Of a stretch of 64,000 bases of DNA, positions 8,691-17,301 are shown in pieces; position 1 is the first letter of the stretch; each line of letters starts with the position of its first letter. The DNA lies in assembly GCF_014201515.1 (NCBI RefSeq), contig NZ_JACHEQ010000003.1, positions 1-64,000 on the forward strand, read 5' to 3'. The position numbers and the translations under genes were made by a program. Source of the DNA: Anoxybacillus mongoliensis. Lineage in GTDB: Bacteria > Bacillota > Bacilli > Bacillales > Anoxybacillaceae. The notes below the pieces were generated by a model. The model saw only the letters and a list, made by a program, of their open reading frames with translations. It made no database searches and was not told where the DNA came from.

Positions 8691-9073
8691 ACGTAAACAC
8701 ATTAACACATATGTTAGAAAAAGCGCTCATTATTTTAAAACATTACGAACATTGCACTGTTGATGAGATGTTACAAGATCTTTCAGAAAAGTTACAAAAT
8801 CAAACGATAAAAAAACAATCAACAAACGAAACAAACTATGCAAACGTCATTACACAAATGAAAAACATGACTAAAGAAGAAGCAACAGCATTTTTAATGA
8901 CTTTTAAAAAAGAACAACTGCTTCATATCGGGGCACAAATGAATATAAAGTTACAAAAAAGAGAAACAAAACAACTATTGATTGAATCGATTATCACCCA
9001 TTGCAGTTTTTCTGAACTATATAGCCAAATGGCGAAGCGAAAATTACAAAAACAAATGAGCGAACAGATATAA
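8687..9073 (+). CDS. small partner of ParA with SAP/Rho-N-like motif
   Basis: 128 aa, very rich in Lys, Gln and Thr. The C-terminal half ('FKKEQLLHIGAQMNIKLQ', then 'KRETKQLLIESI') has the spacing of SAP/Rho-N helix-extended-helix modules that bind DNA or RNA; this is a pattern match by eye, not a search. It starts inside the parA stop codon. A role as the DNA-binding adaptor of the ParA ATPase, in place of ParB, is inference. No named family recognised. Confidence 0.7.
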   Translation: MNVNTLTHMLEKALIILKHYEHCTVDEMLQDLSEKLQNQTIKKQSTNETNYANVITQMKNMTKEEATAFLMTFKKEQLLHIGAQMNIKLQKRETKQLLIESIITHCSFSELYSQMAKRKLQKQMSEQI

Positions 9074-9088
9074 AAACTGTTCGCTCAT
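9056..9088. terminator. bidirectional terminator after the parA operon
   Basis: Perfect 12-bp arms ATGAGCGAACAG/CTGTTCGCTCAT with a 9-base loop, overlapping the stop codon of the upstream gene and lying between convergent genes. T-rich sequence follows on both sides. Confidence 0.75.
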
Positions 9089-9104
9089 GTTTGATACCAC
9101 AACA

Positions 9105-10106
9105 TCATTCCGATAACATCACTCGTTTCATTGCATCGTATGAAAGTGGACCGACATGTTTGCTACGAATGACCCCTTGTTCATCAATGATATACGAAGT
9201 CGGAATGGTGATCACTTCATATGTTTTACTAACTATTCCTTGCTCATCAAGCATAATATCGAATGATACTCCTTTTTCGTTAATAAACGTCTCAACGGCT
9301 TGATGATTTTTTTCTTTATTCGTCAAATTGACCGCTACAATCGCGACATGTTGTCCATACTGCTCATAAAATTGTTGCATCTCTGGCATTTCCGCGCGGC
9401 ACGGAGGACACCATGACGCCCAGAAGTTTAAAACTACTTTTTTTCCTCGAAACTGAGACAGCTTCATTTTTTCGCCCTTTAATGTCATTAACTCGAAATC
9501 AGGGGCAATTTCTCCTACATCAATTCCAATGTTCGAACTCGATTGCTGTGAAGTTGTTTCTTTTGTCATATCCGATATGGATGGGAAGATGAAGACGAGA
9601 ATATGAAACGAAACAAGCAGTTGCCATAGCTTTCTCGTCGTTTTTATACGTGAAGAAACGATAAAGAAAACAACAGCGACGACAGCTTGTAGCCAAATAA
9701 AGTGATTTCCTGGAAATTCACTTCCTTTCACCACACTGAATACGATCCAGTACCCGAAATATATAGGAGTAACCGAACGAATATAAACAGCGAACGGAAT
9801 GTGCTGTTTTTTCAACTGCCAATATGTATACACGACAATAAATATTGCTGCTAAAACAAGACCAACAACGCCACCGTTAAAATAAAGGAGCGTTAACGGA
9901 TTTTCTAGCACCACGTTCGGATGCACAATACCGTAACTCAATTTCCATATGACTAAACCATATATGAAACTGTTAAAAATAACATCCATCACATTTCGTT
10001 CCGCTTTTAAAACAAACACCCCGTAATAAAAAAACACGTACGTCATAAGCAAACTGACGATAAGCAATACATTTTCTCCTTGAATGACAATCGCTCCAAG
10101 CTGCAA
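9105..10106 (-). CDS. membrane-anchored TlpA/ResA-like thiol-disulfide oxidoreductase fusion
   Basis: 333 aa. Residues about 10-180 hold five or six membrane helices. Residues 195-333 are a redoxin/TlpA domain with the active site WCPPC (C233, C236), the cis-Pro region 'TIPTSYIID' and the extra helix typical of ResA. The thioredoxin domain should face outside and reduce or exchange disulfides in extracytoplasmic proteins such as cytochrome c precursors. The start is TTG at 10106, supported by GAGGGA 7 bases upstream. Fusion to a polytopic membrane part is less common than the single-anchor ResA form. Confidence 0.8.
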   Translation of the reverse strand: MQLGAIVIQGENVLLIVSLLMTYVFFYYGVFVLKAERNVMDVIFNSFIYGLVIWKLSYGIVHPNVVLENPLTLLYFNGGVVGLVLAAIFIVVYTYWQLKKQHIPFAVYIRSVTPIYFGYWIVFSVVKGSEFPGNHFIWLQAVVAVVFFIVSSRIKTTRKLWQLLVSFHILVFIFPSISDMTKETTSQQSSSNIGIDVGEIAPDFELMTLKGEKMKLSQFRGKKVVLNFWASWCPPCRAEMPEMQQFYEQYGQHVAIVAVNLTNKEKNHQAVETFINEKGVSFDIMLDEQGIVSKTYEVITIPTSYIIDEQGVIRSKHVGPLSYDAMKRVMLSE

Positions 10107-10197
10107 CGTATTTCCCTCTTTTCATTTCCATTTTTTCTTTTTTCAGTGCACGCATCCACCCCCCTCTATTATATTCACATATGTAACAATAGAAAAA

Positions 10198-10230
10198 CGT
10201 GAAGTGCGTCAAAAACTTGCAAACTTCACG
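10198..10230 (-). terminator. terminator after the AIG2-like gene
   Basis: Arms CGTGAAGT/ACTTCACG with a 17-base loop; on the minus strand followed by TTTTTCTATTG. Confidence 0.6.
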
Positions 10231-10243
10231 CTTTCCTCGTCTC

Positions 10244-10636
10244 TTATGTTTTTCGCGACTGCCTATACGCCCTCCACGACGTTCCAATTCGCGGCAAATG
10301 TTTCGCTTGCTCGCTTGAGTATACATACACAAATCCGGCCGTCTTTCCGTTTACGTCTGTCACGAATACTCGCTCATAATCGTTGTGCTTTCCTTCTCCG
10401 TCATATCCTTCAAGCCGATCCATTGCCCTTAGTCCTTTTTCGCTCACTGTCAGCCATTCCCCTTCCACCGGAGGAGCAGACGGATCAAGCACTAAAGCCG
10501 GGTACAAATCATAGACGCTATGAAGCCAACCACATACAGCACCTTTTTCGATATGTGTAACATACGGGGCAACGACACGATGATTCGCCTCCCCTTGCAG
10601 CAACGTCCCATATACGAACACTTGAAACGATTTCAT
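10244..10636 (-). CDS. gamma-glutamylcyclotransferase-family (AIG2/YtfP-like) protein
   Basis: 130 aa with the hallmark 'VFVYGTLLQGEANH' at residues 6-19 and the catalytic-Glu region 'MDRLEGYDGEG' at about 92-102. The fold turns gamma-glutamyl-amine substrates into 5-oxoproline; the substrate here is unknown. It lies next to a second family member about 30 bases upstream, so the two probably form an operon ending at the hairpin 10198-10230. Confidence 0.82.
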   Translation of the reverse strand: MKSFQVFVYGTLLQGEANHRVVAPYVTHIEKGAVCGWLHSVYDLYPALVLDPSAPPVEGEWLTVSEKGLRAMDRLEGYDGEGKHNDYERVFVTDVNGKTAGFVYVYSSEQAKHLPRIGTSWRAYRQSRKT

Positions 10637-10665
10637 CTTCGCTCACCTCATCATGTTACTTATAG

Positions 10666-11133
10666 TCATCCTGTTGTTTTTGCCTTTCCCAAAAGTGAAA
10701 AAATATGTGCTTGTAACTGTTTCTGGTATGGCTCAGACAATCGTTTTGCCCCTTCTAACAAAATGTTCGCATATTCATCAGACGGCGGAATCTCAGGTGT
10801 TTTTTTGTGAACAACTTCATACGTACTAGCTATTCGCATCGTTTTCGCTTGTTCGTCCCACACTTCAATTTCGCGACGCCGATAAAAATTCGGATGTCCT
10901 TCTCGTTTGTCCAACTGCTTAAAGTCCGGCACTTCAAACAAAATTCCCTCCACTCTTTCCCCCGGAGCATATACGATATCAGCGACTCCGCCTCGTCTTG
11001 TACGCGAATATACTGAAAATGCGAGGCGATAATCAAAAACAATTCCTGTTCCAACGTATTTAAAATTTGTCGTTCTTCTTAAGTCCGAAAACGACATGCA
11101 ACTGCCGTACGCAAAATATAATGGCATATACAT
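10666..11133 (-). CDS. gamma-glutamylcyclotransferase-like protein
   Basis: About 155 aa. 'LYFAYGSCM' near the N terminus is the substrate loop of the GGCT fold and 'LDKREGHPNFY' supplies the catalytic Glu. This subtype resembles GGCT/butirosin BtrG-like proteins rather than the YtfP type of its neighbour. Three clustered starts are possible (GTG 11139, ATG 11133, ATG 11127) after AAAGGTG; I take 11133. The exact substrate cannot be told from sequence. Confidence 0.8.
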   Translation of the reverse strand: MYMPLYFAYGSCMSFSDLRRTTNFKYVGTGIVFDYRLAFSVYSRTRRGGVADIVYAPGERVEGILFEVPDFKQLDKREGHPNFYRRREIEVWDEQAKTMRIASTYEVVHKKTPEIPPSDEYANILLEGAKRLSEPYQKQLQAHIFSLLGKAKTTG

Positions 11134-11197
11134 CCACACCTTTCATTTTGTTTATATGTGTCAACATATACGCAAAACCGCAAACAAGAACCGTATG

Positions 11198-11977
11198 TCA
11201 CCCATACATCGTCCACATGCCGATATCAGAAAAACCAAGTCGTTTATAAATACGTCCTGCACTCGGATTATCATAAAATAAACATAACGTTTTGCCTGAG
11301 CGAATGTAGTCTTGGATGACACGCTTCATTATTTCGCTTGCATACCCTTTTTGACGATCATTCGGATCCGTACAAACACCGACAACCATTGCAGACAGCG
11401 TATTCTCTGCTGTTGTCGAGACAGACGACACCATGCGGCCATTCTCCTCGATATAATACGTGCGACCCGTGTTCGTCTCTAACGATTTGACAAGCATATC
11501 TCGCGATGAAGGAAGCACCGAAAACTCAGCAATGCGACTGCGCAACGCTATTATTCGATCCACATCATTGATCGTTGCTTGTTTTATTTCATAGCGGCTT
11601 TCTACTTCCGGAAATGTGATTTCGTTACATTCGCAAAAATACGTCACACGCTTTTTCCCAAGTGGCAAGAGAGGTTCAAATGCTGCAACAAGATCCGTTT
11701 TTCCAGAAAGTCGAACAGGATGAGCAGTATTTCTCATAATTTTAGCAAATCCCTCTATATCAAACTCCCCCGGAGCATATGGAATATACGAATCATAAAA
11801 TCGCAACAACACAGCTCGCAACGCACCGTCCTCATCAAAGTCGCCCCACAGCTCTTGAAACTCCTGCTCGTATCCAAACGCTTCAATATCACCGATAATA
11901 AAAAGATTAAGTGACGGCTCTTGCTTTAAAAAAGAAAACACAACATGATGATCCTTCCTATTCAGCTTACGAATCAT
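11198..11977 (-). CDS. GNAT-family N-acetyltransferase
   Basis: About 259 aa. The C-terminal 130 residues are a GNAT domain: 'MVVGVCTDPNDRQKGYASEIM' covers beta-4 and the acetyl-CoA pyrophosphate loop (consensus R/QxxGxG/A), followed by 'FYDNPSAGRIYKRLGF'. The N-terminal 120 residues resemble the extra lobe seen in DUF4081-type GNATs. The substrate is unknown. ATG 11977 has better spacing from GGAGAG than ATG 11983. Confidence 0.85.
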   Translation of the reverse strand: MIRKLNRKDHHVVFSFLKQEPSLNLFIIGDIEAFGYEQEFQELWGDFDEDGALRAVLLRFYDSYIPYAPGEFDIEGFAKIMRNTAHPVRLSGKTDLVAAFEPLLPLGKKRVTYFCECNEITFPEVESRYEIKQATINDVDRIIALRSRIAEFSVLPSSRDMLVKSLETNTGRTYYIEENGRMVSSVSTTAENTLSAMVVGVCTDPNDRQKGYASEIMKRVIQDYIRSGKTLCLFYDNPSAGRIYKRLGFSDIGMWTMYG

Positions 11978-12148
11978 ATCCATCTCTCCTTTCGATTAAA
12001 TATTAATCCTACTATAGCAAACATACACACAATTTTTTGTCGAAATATGTAAAAAAACGAAAAAGATGAGGCTTGATTCTCGTCGCATACAAAAAGTGCA
12101 CTCTCATTGTGATATAATGTAAAAAAGACAAAGAAGCAGGTGAGAGAG

Positions 12149-12721
12149 ATGGAAAAAGCACAACACGGTCGTCTGTATTCATATAAAGATATTCAACAAT
12201 GGGAAGGAAATTGGGAGCTGATTGACGGTGTCCCTTATTTGCTTGCATCGCCTTCATATGTTCACCAATATGTCGTGGGCGAACTGTATCTCGCCTTAGC
12301 TCCTTACTTCAAAGCACAAGGATGTCGCCTCATCTTATCTCCATTTGATGTACAATTCGATGCAGCTAAAAATGAAGAAGAAGCGCAAACCGTTGTACAG
12401 CCGGATTTATTCGTTATTTGCAACGTAACTCAACTGAAAAAAAACCGAGTACAAGGTGCACCCGACCTCGTGATCGAAGTGTTATCCGCTAGCACAGGAA
12501 TTAAAGATCGAAATCAAAAATATTATTTGTATGAAGCAAATGGTGTGAAAGAGTATTGGATGGTCGACCCAAGCAATCGAACGATTGAAGTCATTGGCTT
12601 AGAAGACGGACGGTTTCAAAAACGGGCGGTATTCGGCCCGAAAGATGTGTTAACGTCTTTTTTGTATCCAGATTTAGCAATTTCGCTTGATTCCATCTTG
12701 CATATGGATGATGTGGAATAA
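12149..12721 (+). CDS. Uma2-family (DUF820) putative endonuclease
   Basis: About 190 aa. Uma2/DUF820 proteins have a PD-(D/E)XK-type core, here 'VVQPDLFVIC' (Asp), 'APDLVIEVLS' (Asp, Glu) and the signature 'KYYLYEANGVKEYWMVDP'. No activity is proven for most members. I prefer ATG 12149 over GTG 12140, as AGCAGGTGAG precedes it. A TATAAT box at 12113-12118 may be its promoter; the hairpin 12729-12750 ends the transcript. Confidence 0.85.
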   Translation: MEKAQHGRLYSYKDIQQWEGNWELIDGVPYLLASPSYVHQYVVGELYLALAPYFKAQGCRLILSPFDVQFDAAKNEEEAQTVVQPDLFVICNVTQLKKNRVQGAPDLVIEVLSASTGIKDRNQKYYLYEANGVKEYWMVDPSNRTIEVIGLEDGRFQKRAVFGPKDVLTSFLYPDLAISLDSILHMDDVE

Positions 12722-12728
12722 GATAAAA

Positions 12729-12750
12729 CCGGGCAGGGTTCCCTATCCGG
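12729..12750 (+). terminator. terminator after the Uma2 gene
   Basis: CCGGgcAGGG/CCCTatCCGG stem followed by CTTTTTATTT. Confidence 0.8.
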
Positions 12751-12768
12751 CTTTTTATTTGCTTGAAT

Positions 12769-13476
12769 TTAGTCGATAGTGCAATTTTCGTCCGTGCACG
12801 TTTTTCCTTCTTCCGCTAGCGATTGCAGCGATGAGGACTGCTGTTCTTCTGTCCACACTCTCTCTATCGCTTGTCGGAATACTTCAACAGGCTGGGCGCC
12901 AGAAATGGCGTATTTTTGATTCAATACGAAAAACGGAACGCCGCGGACGCCGAGTTGAGCCGCTATCGCTTCCTCATGTCGCACTTGTTCTGCATAACGA
13001 CCATCATCAAGCACTACTTCCGCCTCTTTCCGATCAAGCCCTGCTGCTTCGGCGAGCTCCAGTAGCACGTTGCGGTCGCTAATTTGCTTCGATTCGGTAA
13101 AATAGGCGTAAAACAGCCGCTCTACTACTTCGTGAAGTTTCCCTTTTTTCTTCGCATATTGTGCTAGACGGTGGGCATCAAACGTATTGGTCGGCTTCAT
13201 CGTTTCAAAACGGAACGTGAGACCCAGCGCCTCCGCTTGCTTGCCAATATCGGCATTGGCTCGCTTCGCTTCGTCTACCGAAATGCCGTATTTTTGCGCA
13301 ATCATTTCGTGGATGTTGAGAGGCGTTTCTTTTTTTACATCCGGATCCAACTCAAAGCTACGGAATATGATTTCAACATTTTCCCGATGTGGAAAAGACG
13401 AAAGCGCCTCTTCTAACCGCCGCTTGCCGATATAACAAAACGGACAAACAAAATCGGACCATACTTCAATTTTCAT
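12769..13476 (-). CDS. DsbA/FrnE-family dithiol oxidoreductase
   Basis: 235 aa, no signal peptide. The redox site CPFC is at residues 11-14, followed by the helical insertion typical of FrnE/2-hydroxychromene-2-carboxylate-isomerase-like DsbA proteins; 'RGVPFFVLNQKYAISGAQP' holds the cis-Pro loop. This cytosolic group (B. subtilis YwbO type) probably handles disulfide stress. The extreme C-terminal 'CTDENCTID' adds two more cysteines. It is separated from its neighbours by clear gaps, so likely monocistronic. Confidence 0.85.
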   Translation of the reverse strand: MKIEVWSDFVCPFCYIGKRRLEEALSSFPHRENVEIIFRSFELDPDVKKETPLNIHEMIAQKYGISVDEAKRANADIGKQAEALGLTFRFETMKPTNTFDAHRLAQYAKKKGKLHEVVERLFYAYFTESKQISDRNVLLELAEAAGLDRKEAEVVLDDGRYAEQVRHEEAIAAQLGVRGVPFFVLNQKYAISGAQPVEVFRQAIERVWTEEQQSSSLQSLAEEGKTCTDENCTID

Positions 13477-13578
13477 CGTTACACCTCGGTTTTGTCCTCC
13501 AAAGCGGAGGGAATTTTCTTCCTTATTGTAACGAACACTTCTTTCTTACTTCAAATTATCTGCTTGAAACCGGTATCG

Positions 13579-13683
13579 TCACGCCATTTTGCGTCTGTAG
13601 ACGCTTATTGCGGTTATATACGCAACAATGAGAATACCTAGACAACATGCGAGGGCGATCCATTGGATTGTTTTGTTTTGCAT
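13579..13683 (-). CDS. 34-aa single-span membrane peptide
   Basis: MQNKTIQWIALACCLG... then a hydrophobic span (residues 8-27) and a basic tail YRRKMA. A strong GGCGGAGG site sits 2-3 bases before the ATG at 13683. The start is only 13 bases past the stop of the pentapeptide gene, so it should be the third gene of the PadR operon. Positive-inside topology suggests the C terminus is cytosolic. Function unknown; it might anchor or modulate the pentapeptide protein. Confidence 0.6.
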   Translation of the reverse strand: MQNKTIQWIALACCLGILIVAYITAISVYRRKMA

Positions 13684-13696
13684 ATCCTCCGCCCCC

Positions 13697-14563
13697 CTAT
13701 ACAATGGTAACCTTTGATAAATCAGCGCCTAGGCCTTTCAAAGAAGCATAGGTGAGTTTATCCATTACTGCGCCGTCAAAGCAGATGGTTTGGATAGCAC
13801 GGTAATACTTCTTAGACAAAGTAAAACCTGGGTGGAACGAAGTATTTTTGAGTGTCGCGCCTTGAAAAGACACTTCGTTCAGCGCTGATTTGTTAAACTT
13901 GACACCGATAAAAGTCTGCCCTTCAAATCGTTTTCCTCTTAGGTCACAATATTTGAAGTCCACACCAATAAAAGTACAACGCTCAAACATCGTTTTTCTA
14001 AGGTCGAGTGCGTCAAACTTGACGTCTGTTAGTTTGGTGTCCGTGAATTTTGCTCCAGTCAGCCCTGATTTGCTAAAGTTGGTGCGTACAAGGATTGATT
14101 TCGTGAAATTCGCATCCGTCAAATCCGTAGCGTAGAATAGGCAATCTGTTAAATTAGCGCTGCTAAAGTTGGCTTCGCGCATATCGCTTGCCTTAAATAA
14201 ACTCCCCGTTAGATCGGCTTCCGAAAAGTCGGAGTTGCGCAATGCACTCGCCACGAACTTTCCTTTATGTGCGATCACTCCTGCAAAGTCTCCCTTGGCT
14301 AGGTTGCTCGCACTGAAGTTTGTCAGTACTTGCCGCTCCAACGAATGGGAGAGGTTCGCGATTTCCAAGATGGTTTGTTCAATGTCACCGATGCTCTCAA
14401 TGGTCATCTTAAATGCCGTTTCATCGTCCTTACCCTTAGCTTTCAGTTCACGGTATCGCTCCTGCAAATCAGAGAGTAAATCGGTTTTTAATTCAGTGAT
14501 GCTTTTTACCTCATCGTATGGCGCGAAAACGCTATTTAAGTAGCTAGTCAACTTCTCGTTCAT
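13697..14563 (-). CDS. pentapeptide-repeat protein with HAAS-like N-terminal domain
   Basis: 288 aa. Residues 1-75 form a helical region resembling the HAAS signalling domain often found after PadR genes ('SDLQERYRELKAKGKDDETA'). Residues about 85-250 are A(D/N)LXX-type pentapeptide repeats ('DFSEADLTGSLF', 'ANFSSANLTDCLF' and others) that would fold as a right-handed quadrilateral helix. The PadR gene lies 14 bases upstream. Pentapeptide proteins can mimic DNA, but no target is evident here. Confidence 0.82.
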   Translation of the reverse strand: MNEKLTSYLNSVFAPYDEVKSITELKTDLLSDLQERYRELKAKGKDDETAFKMTIESIGDIEQTILEIANLSHSLERQVLTNFSASNLAKGDFAGVIAHKGKFVASALRNSDFSEADLTGSLFKASDMREANFSSANLTDCLFYATDLTDANFTKSILVRTNFSKSGLTGAKFTDTKLTDVKFDALDLRKTMFERCTFIGVDFKYCDLRGKRFEGQTFIGVKFNKSALNEVSFQGATLKNTSFHPGFTLSKKYYRAIQTICFDGAVMDKLTYASLKGLGADLSKVTIV

Positions 14564-14577
14564 CTTATCAACGCTCC

Positions 14578-14916
14578 TTATAACAATTTATCTAGCACGC
14601 ATTTTGCGTACTCCCAGTTGCTCTTGTTGCGGGCATAAGTCTCCTTGCCTTTTTCCGTAATTCGAAAATACTTACGCCGTCCACCTTGAGATTCGTCGCC
14701 CCAATACCACTCGATATCGCCACTTGCTTCTAGCCGCCGGAGGCTGGAATACATCGTCGCTTCCTTTAACTCATACTCTCCGCCCGAACGCTCGGCAATG
14801 AGCTTAACGATTTCGTAGCCGTAGCGATCTGCTTCGGATAAAAGGCGCAAAATGATCGTATCAGTGTGCCCACGCAGCAAATCGGATGTAATTTTATTCT
14901 CACTCATTATTAACAC
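14578..14916 (-). CDS. PadR-family transcriptional regulator
   Basis: 112 aa. The winged HTH is clear: 'TIILRLLSEADRYGYEIVKLI', 'EATMYSSLRRLEASGDIEWYW', wing 'GGRRKYFRITEKGKE'. It lacks the long C-terminal helical extension, so it is the short (subfamily 2) form. It heads an operon with the HAAS-pentapeptide protein and a small membrane peptide and probably represses it; PadR-HAAS pairs are common in Firmicutes. Confidence 0.9.
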   Translation of the reverse strand: MLIMSENKITSDLLRGHTDTIILRLLSEADRYGYEIVKLIAERSGGEYELKEATMYSSLRRLEASGDIEWYWGDESQGGRRKYFRITEKGKETYARNKSNWEYAKCVLDKLL

Positions 14917-15073
14917 CTCACAATCATATTATCAAGCATATTACTATGTCTGTCAAGGTATTATTTTTGTTTTATTACATTATTCAATTTTATACCTGTG
15001 ACATTTGCGTATTCGCATGAGGTTCCCCATTCAACTAAAATTCCTACCTTTATCCTACATACAAAACAAAAAA

Positions 15074-15096
15074 ACAGGAGGTTTCTTCACTCCTGT
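15074..15096 (-). terminator. terminator after the VOC gene
   Basis: ACAGGAG/CTCCTGT arms, with a T7 run on the minus strand, downstream of the gene stopping at 15126. Confidence 0.75.
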
Positions 15097-15125
15097 CACA
15101 ACTTATCGGCAACATCCAACGAGGA

Positions 15126-15503
15126 CTATTGCCCTCGCTGTTTCTCCAAAAATTCTATTCGGTTGTGAAACGGATCAAGGAACGAGAAGCGATCAACACC
15201 TAGAATGGCTTTTTCGTCTTTCGTCATTACACCCTTTTCTTCCAAATAACGTCGTACTGCTTCAATATTTTCGACTTCAAACGCGGGATGGCTTTTACTT
15301 CGATATCCTTCACGGTTTTCAACACCAATATGCAGTCCTATATCGCCAACTTTATACCAAAGCCCACCGCTTGCTTTCAACGGTTCCGGTTTTTCGATTT
15401 CGGTAAAACCGAGCACCCCCGTATAAAAAGCCCTCGCTTCGTCTTCTGCACCGATCGGAATGCAAATTTGCACATGATCAAGCCGTTTGACAACAATGTT
15501 CAT
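15126..15503 (-). CDS. VOC/glyoxalase-family protein
   Basis: 125 aa: two beta-alpha-beta-beta-beta modules with metal-ligand positions visible as 'LDHVQICIP' (His), 'DIGLHIGVE' (His) and 'FHNRIEFLE' (Glu). The family includes glyoxalases, dioxygenases and resistance proteins; the single short form does not reveal the substrate. GAGGGGAACG precedes the ATG. Confidence 0.82.
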   Translation of the reverse strand: MNIVVKRLDHVQICIPIGAEDEARAFYTGVLGFTEIEKPEPLKASGGLWYKVGDIGLHIGVENREGYRSKSHPAFEVENIEAVRRYLEEKGVMTKDEKAILGVDRFSFLDPFHNRIEFLEKQRGQ

Positions 15504-15554
15504 GCTCGTTCCCCTCTCTATGTTCTTTTCAAATTTCTATCTGGATCTCAGTAT

Positions 15555-16679
15555 TTATCCCTTTCTACTCTCCGTCATTTGTTTCCAAACGGATCCTTTC
15601 GCTTCTTCGCCACCTTCGATTCGTTCAATTGCCATTTTTACTTGCATGCTTACTTCAAATTCCGGATCGTTTTCGGCTTCTTTTAACGCAGGCAAAACGG
15701 ATTCATCGCCATTTTCATATAAAAACATCGCGGCACGCCAGCGAACAAGCTTGCTTGCATCTTTTAGCGCTTCGACCATCACAGGAATGGCCTCCACGTC
15801 ACCAATATCAGACAAACAGTCGCCGGCTGTACGACGCACAGAAACGGCTGGATCCTTTAGCGCTTCATATAAATATGGAAGTACATTTTTTCCGCCAATC
15901 ATTCCTAAATACGCAGTCGCTAAGCGACGAATAGCGACTTTTTCGTCTTTTAACGCCTTTGCCAACACAGGCAAATCGTTTTCCGTTGGCTCTCCCATTT
16001 GTTCCAACGCCGCATATCGTTTCGTCCAGTCTGGATCCTCTAGCATTTGTTCTGTCACTTGAACACTTGTTCGTTTTTGCGTTTTCGCCTGTTCGCCTTG
16101 TTTAAACATATTCACGAGCCTCTCAAGTCGCTCCGGTGGATAAGCAGCAGACAACTCCTCAACAACGTCAGCACCGATTTCTTCAAACGTTCCGTACCGA
16201 ACGCCCTTTTCGACCCATTTTCTCTCCATGACGATATTCCCTGCATGTTTTTGCGCTTCTAACACCGCATCGACAAACGGCTGTGGCAAGCCAACTCGTC
16301 TCTCTTCGTGACCGTCCGTTAACTTCACTTGCATCGGTAAGCCATACAACATTTGCACATACACTTTCACTTCACCAAAATGCTCGTTGCGTACAGGTTC
16401 ATTATCTTGGATTTCATCCACCTGCTCCCCAAATACTTCGCGCACCTTCGTTAAAATCGGTTTCCAGTCATATTTTGCATGCCGTTCGATAGCTAAAAAA
16501 TCAGCGACATGGTAAATACCTTTCACGCCTTCAATTTGCAGCAATTGCTGGATAATGGCAGGCGAATGTGCAGCTTGCGCAGGTTTATAGTTATAACTTG
16601 TGCCAAATGGAAGCTCTTCATCGAGCAATACTTTCATTGTATTTGGACTTGGTGTCGGTTCAATCGATTGAATTTTCAT
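15555..16679 (-). CDS. cvfC: conserved virulence factor C homologue (Nfu-N plus HEAT repeats)
   Basis: 374 aa. Residues 1-85 resemble the Nfu/NifU N-terminal scaffold domain ('IQSIEPTPSPNTMKVLLDE', 'GVKGIYHVADFLAIER'). Residues about 215-350 are four or more PBS-lyase HEAT repeats ('LKDEKVAIRRLATAYLGMIG', 'LKDPAVSVRRTAGDCLSDIG'). This architecture matches CvfC of staphylococci and YpgR of B. subtilis. The molecular role is unsettled; a protein-protein scaffold linked to Fe-S or oxidative stress is inferred. Monocistronic. Confidence 0.8.
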   Translation of the reverse strand: MKIQSIEPTPSPNTMKVLLDEELPFGTSYNYKPAQAAHSPAIIQQLLQIEGVKGIYHVADFLAIERHAKYDWKPILTKVREVFGEQVDEIQDNEPVRNEHFGEVKVYVQMLYGLPMQVKLTDGHEERRVGLPQPFVDAVLEAQKHAGNIVMERKWVEKGVRYGTFEEIGADVVEELSAAYPPERLERLVNMFKQGEQAKTQKRTSVQVTEQMLEDPDWTKRYAALEQMGEPTENDLPVLAKALKDEKVAIRRLATAYLGMIGGKNVLPYLYEALKDPAVSVRRTAGDCLSDIGDVEAIPVMVEALKDASKLVRWRAAMFLYENGDESVLPALKEAENDPEFEVSMQVKMAIERIEGGEEAKGSVWKQMTESRKG

Positions 16680-16775
16680 TTGTTCCTCTCCTATCCTCTA
16701 CAAAAAATATTTCGTAACTTCATTAAAAAGGAAGAAATAAAGAAAAGCAAAAGTTTCGCTCAATGAACCAAAAAT

Positions 16776-16804
16776 AACCACCCCTATAAATCGCAGAGGT
16801 GGTT
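16776..16804 (-). terminator. terminator after the Nudix gene at 16.8 kb
   Basis: AACCACC...GGTGGTT stem followed on the minus strand by ATTTTTGG. Confidence 0.65.
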
Positions 16805-16814
16805 TCACATCGAC

Positions 16815-17258
16815 TTACATAAACACTTTTGTCACTAAAATGTGTCGTATATCGTCATGAAGCGTTTCATACTTACAATCGTTTAGATCTTCTTTCGTTA
16901 CCCAAGCAAATTCAGAATGTTCGTCGTTCAGTGTAAGTGAAGAAATATCATCATTTTTTGGTTTGACAAGATACGTAAAAACAACCCGATATATATCTTC
17001 GTCACCACTTTTGCTTTTTAAATTGCGAACGAATAGTTCTTCTATCAATTCTACATCCATATTCAATTCCTCTTTCGCTTCTCGAAACAAACCTTGGACG
17101 GGAATTTCGTCATATTTAATTTTTCCAGCAGGAACGTTCCATACATTCGGAGCTACCTTACAATGCTCTGCACGTTTTGTTAAAAGAACTTTTCCATCGT
17201 GCCATACAATCACTTCAACAGAAATTCGATAATTCGGATACATATATTTTTCCTCCAT
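16815..17258 (-). CDS. Nudix hydrolase
   Basis: 147 aa. The Nudix box reads 'GKIKYDEIPVQGLFREAKEELNM', fitting GX5EX7REUXEEXGU except that one Glu position is Ile and the final Gly is Asn. The metal-binding REAKEEL core is intact. It probably hydrolyses a nucleoside-diphosphate-linked compound; the substrate is not predictable. Separate start codons (MEEKY, MYPNY) are both possible. A second, broken Nudix gene lies about 130 bases upstream. Confidence 0.8.
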   Translation of the reverse strand: MEEKYMYPNYRISVEVIVWHDGKVLLTKRAEHCKVAPNVWNVPAGKIKYDEIPVQGLFREAKEELNMDVELIEELFVRNLKSKSGDEDIYRVVFTYLVKPKNDDISSLTLNDEHSEFAWVTKEDLNDCKYETLHDDIRHILVTKVFM

Positions 17259-17301
17259 GTTATTCGAAATAAAAAGACAATAGCTTGTTTTTTCCCTATA
17301 C

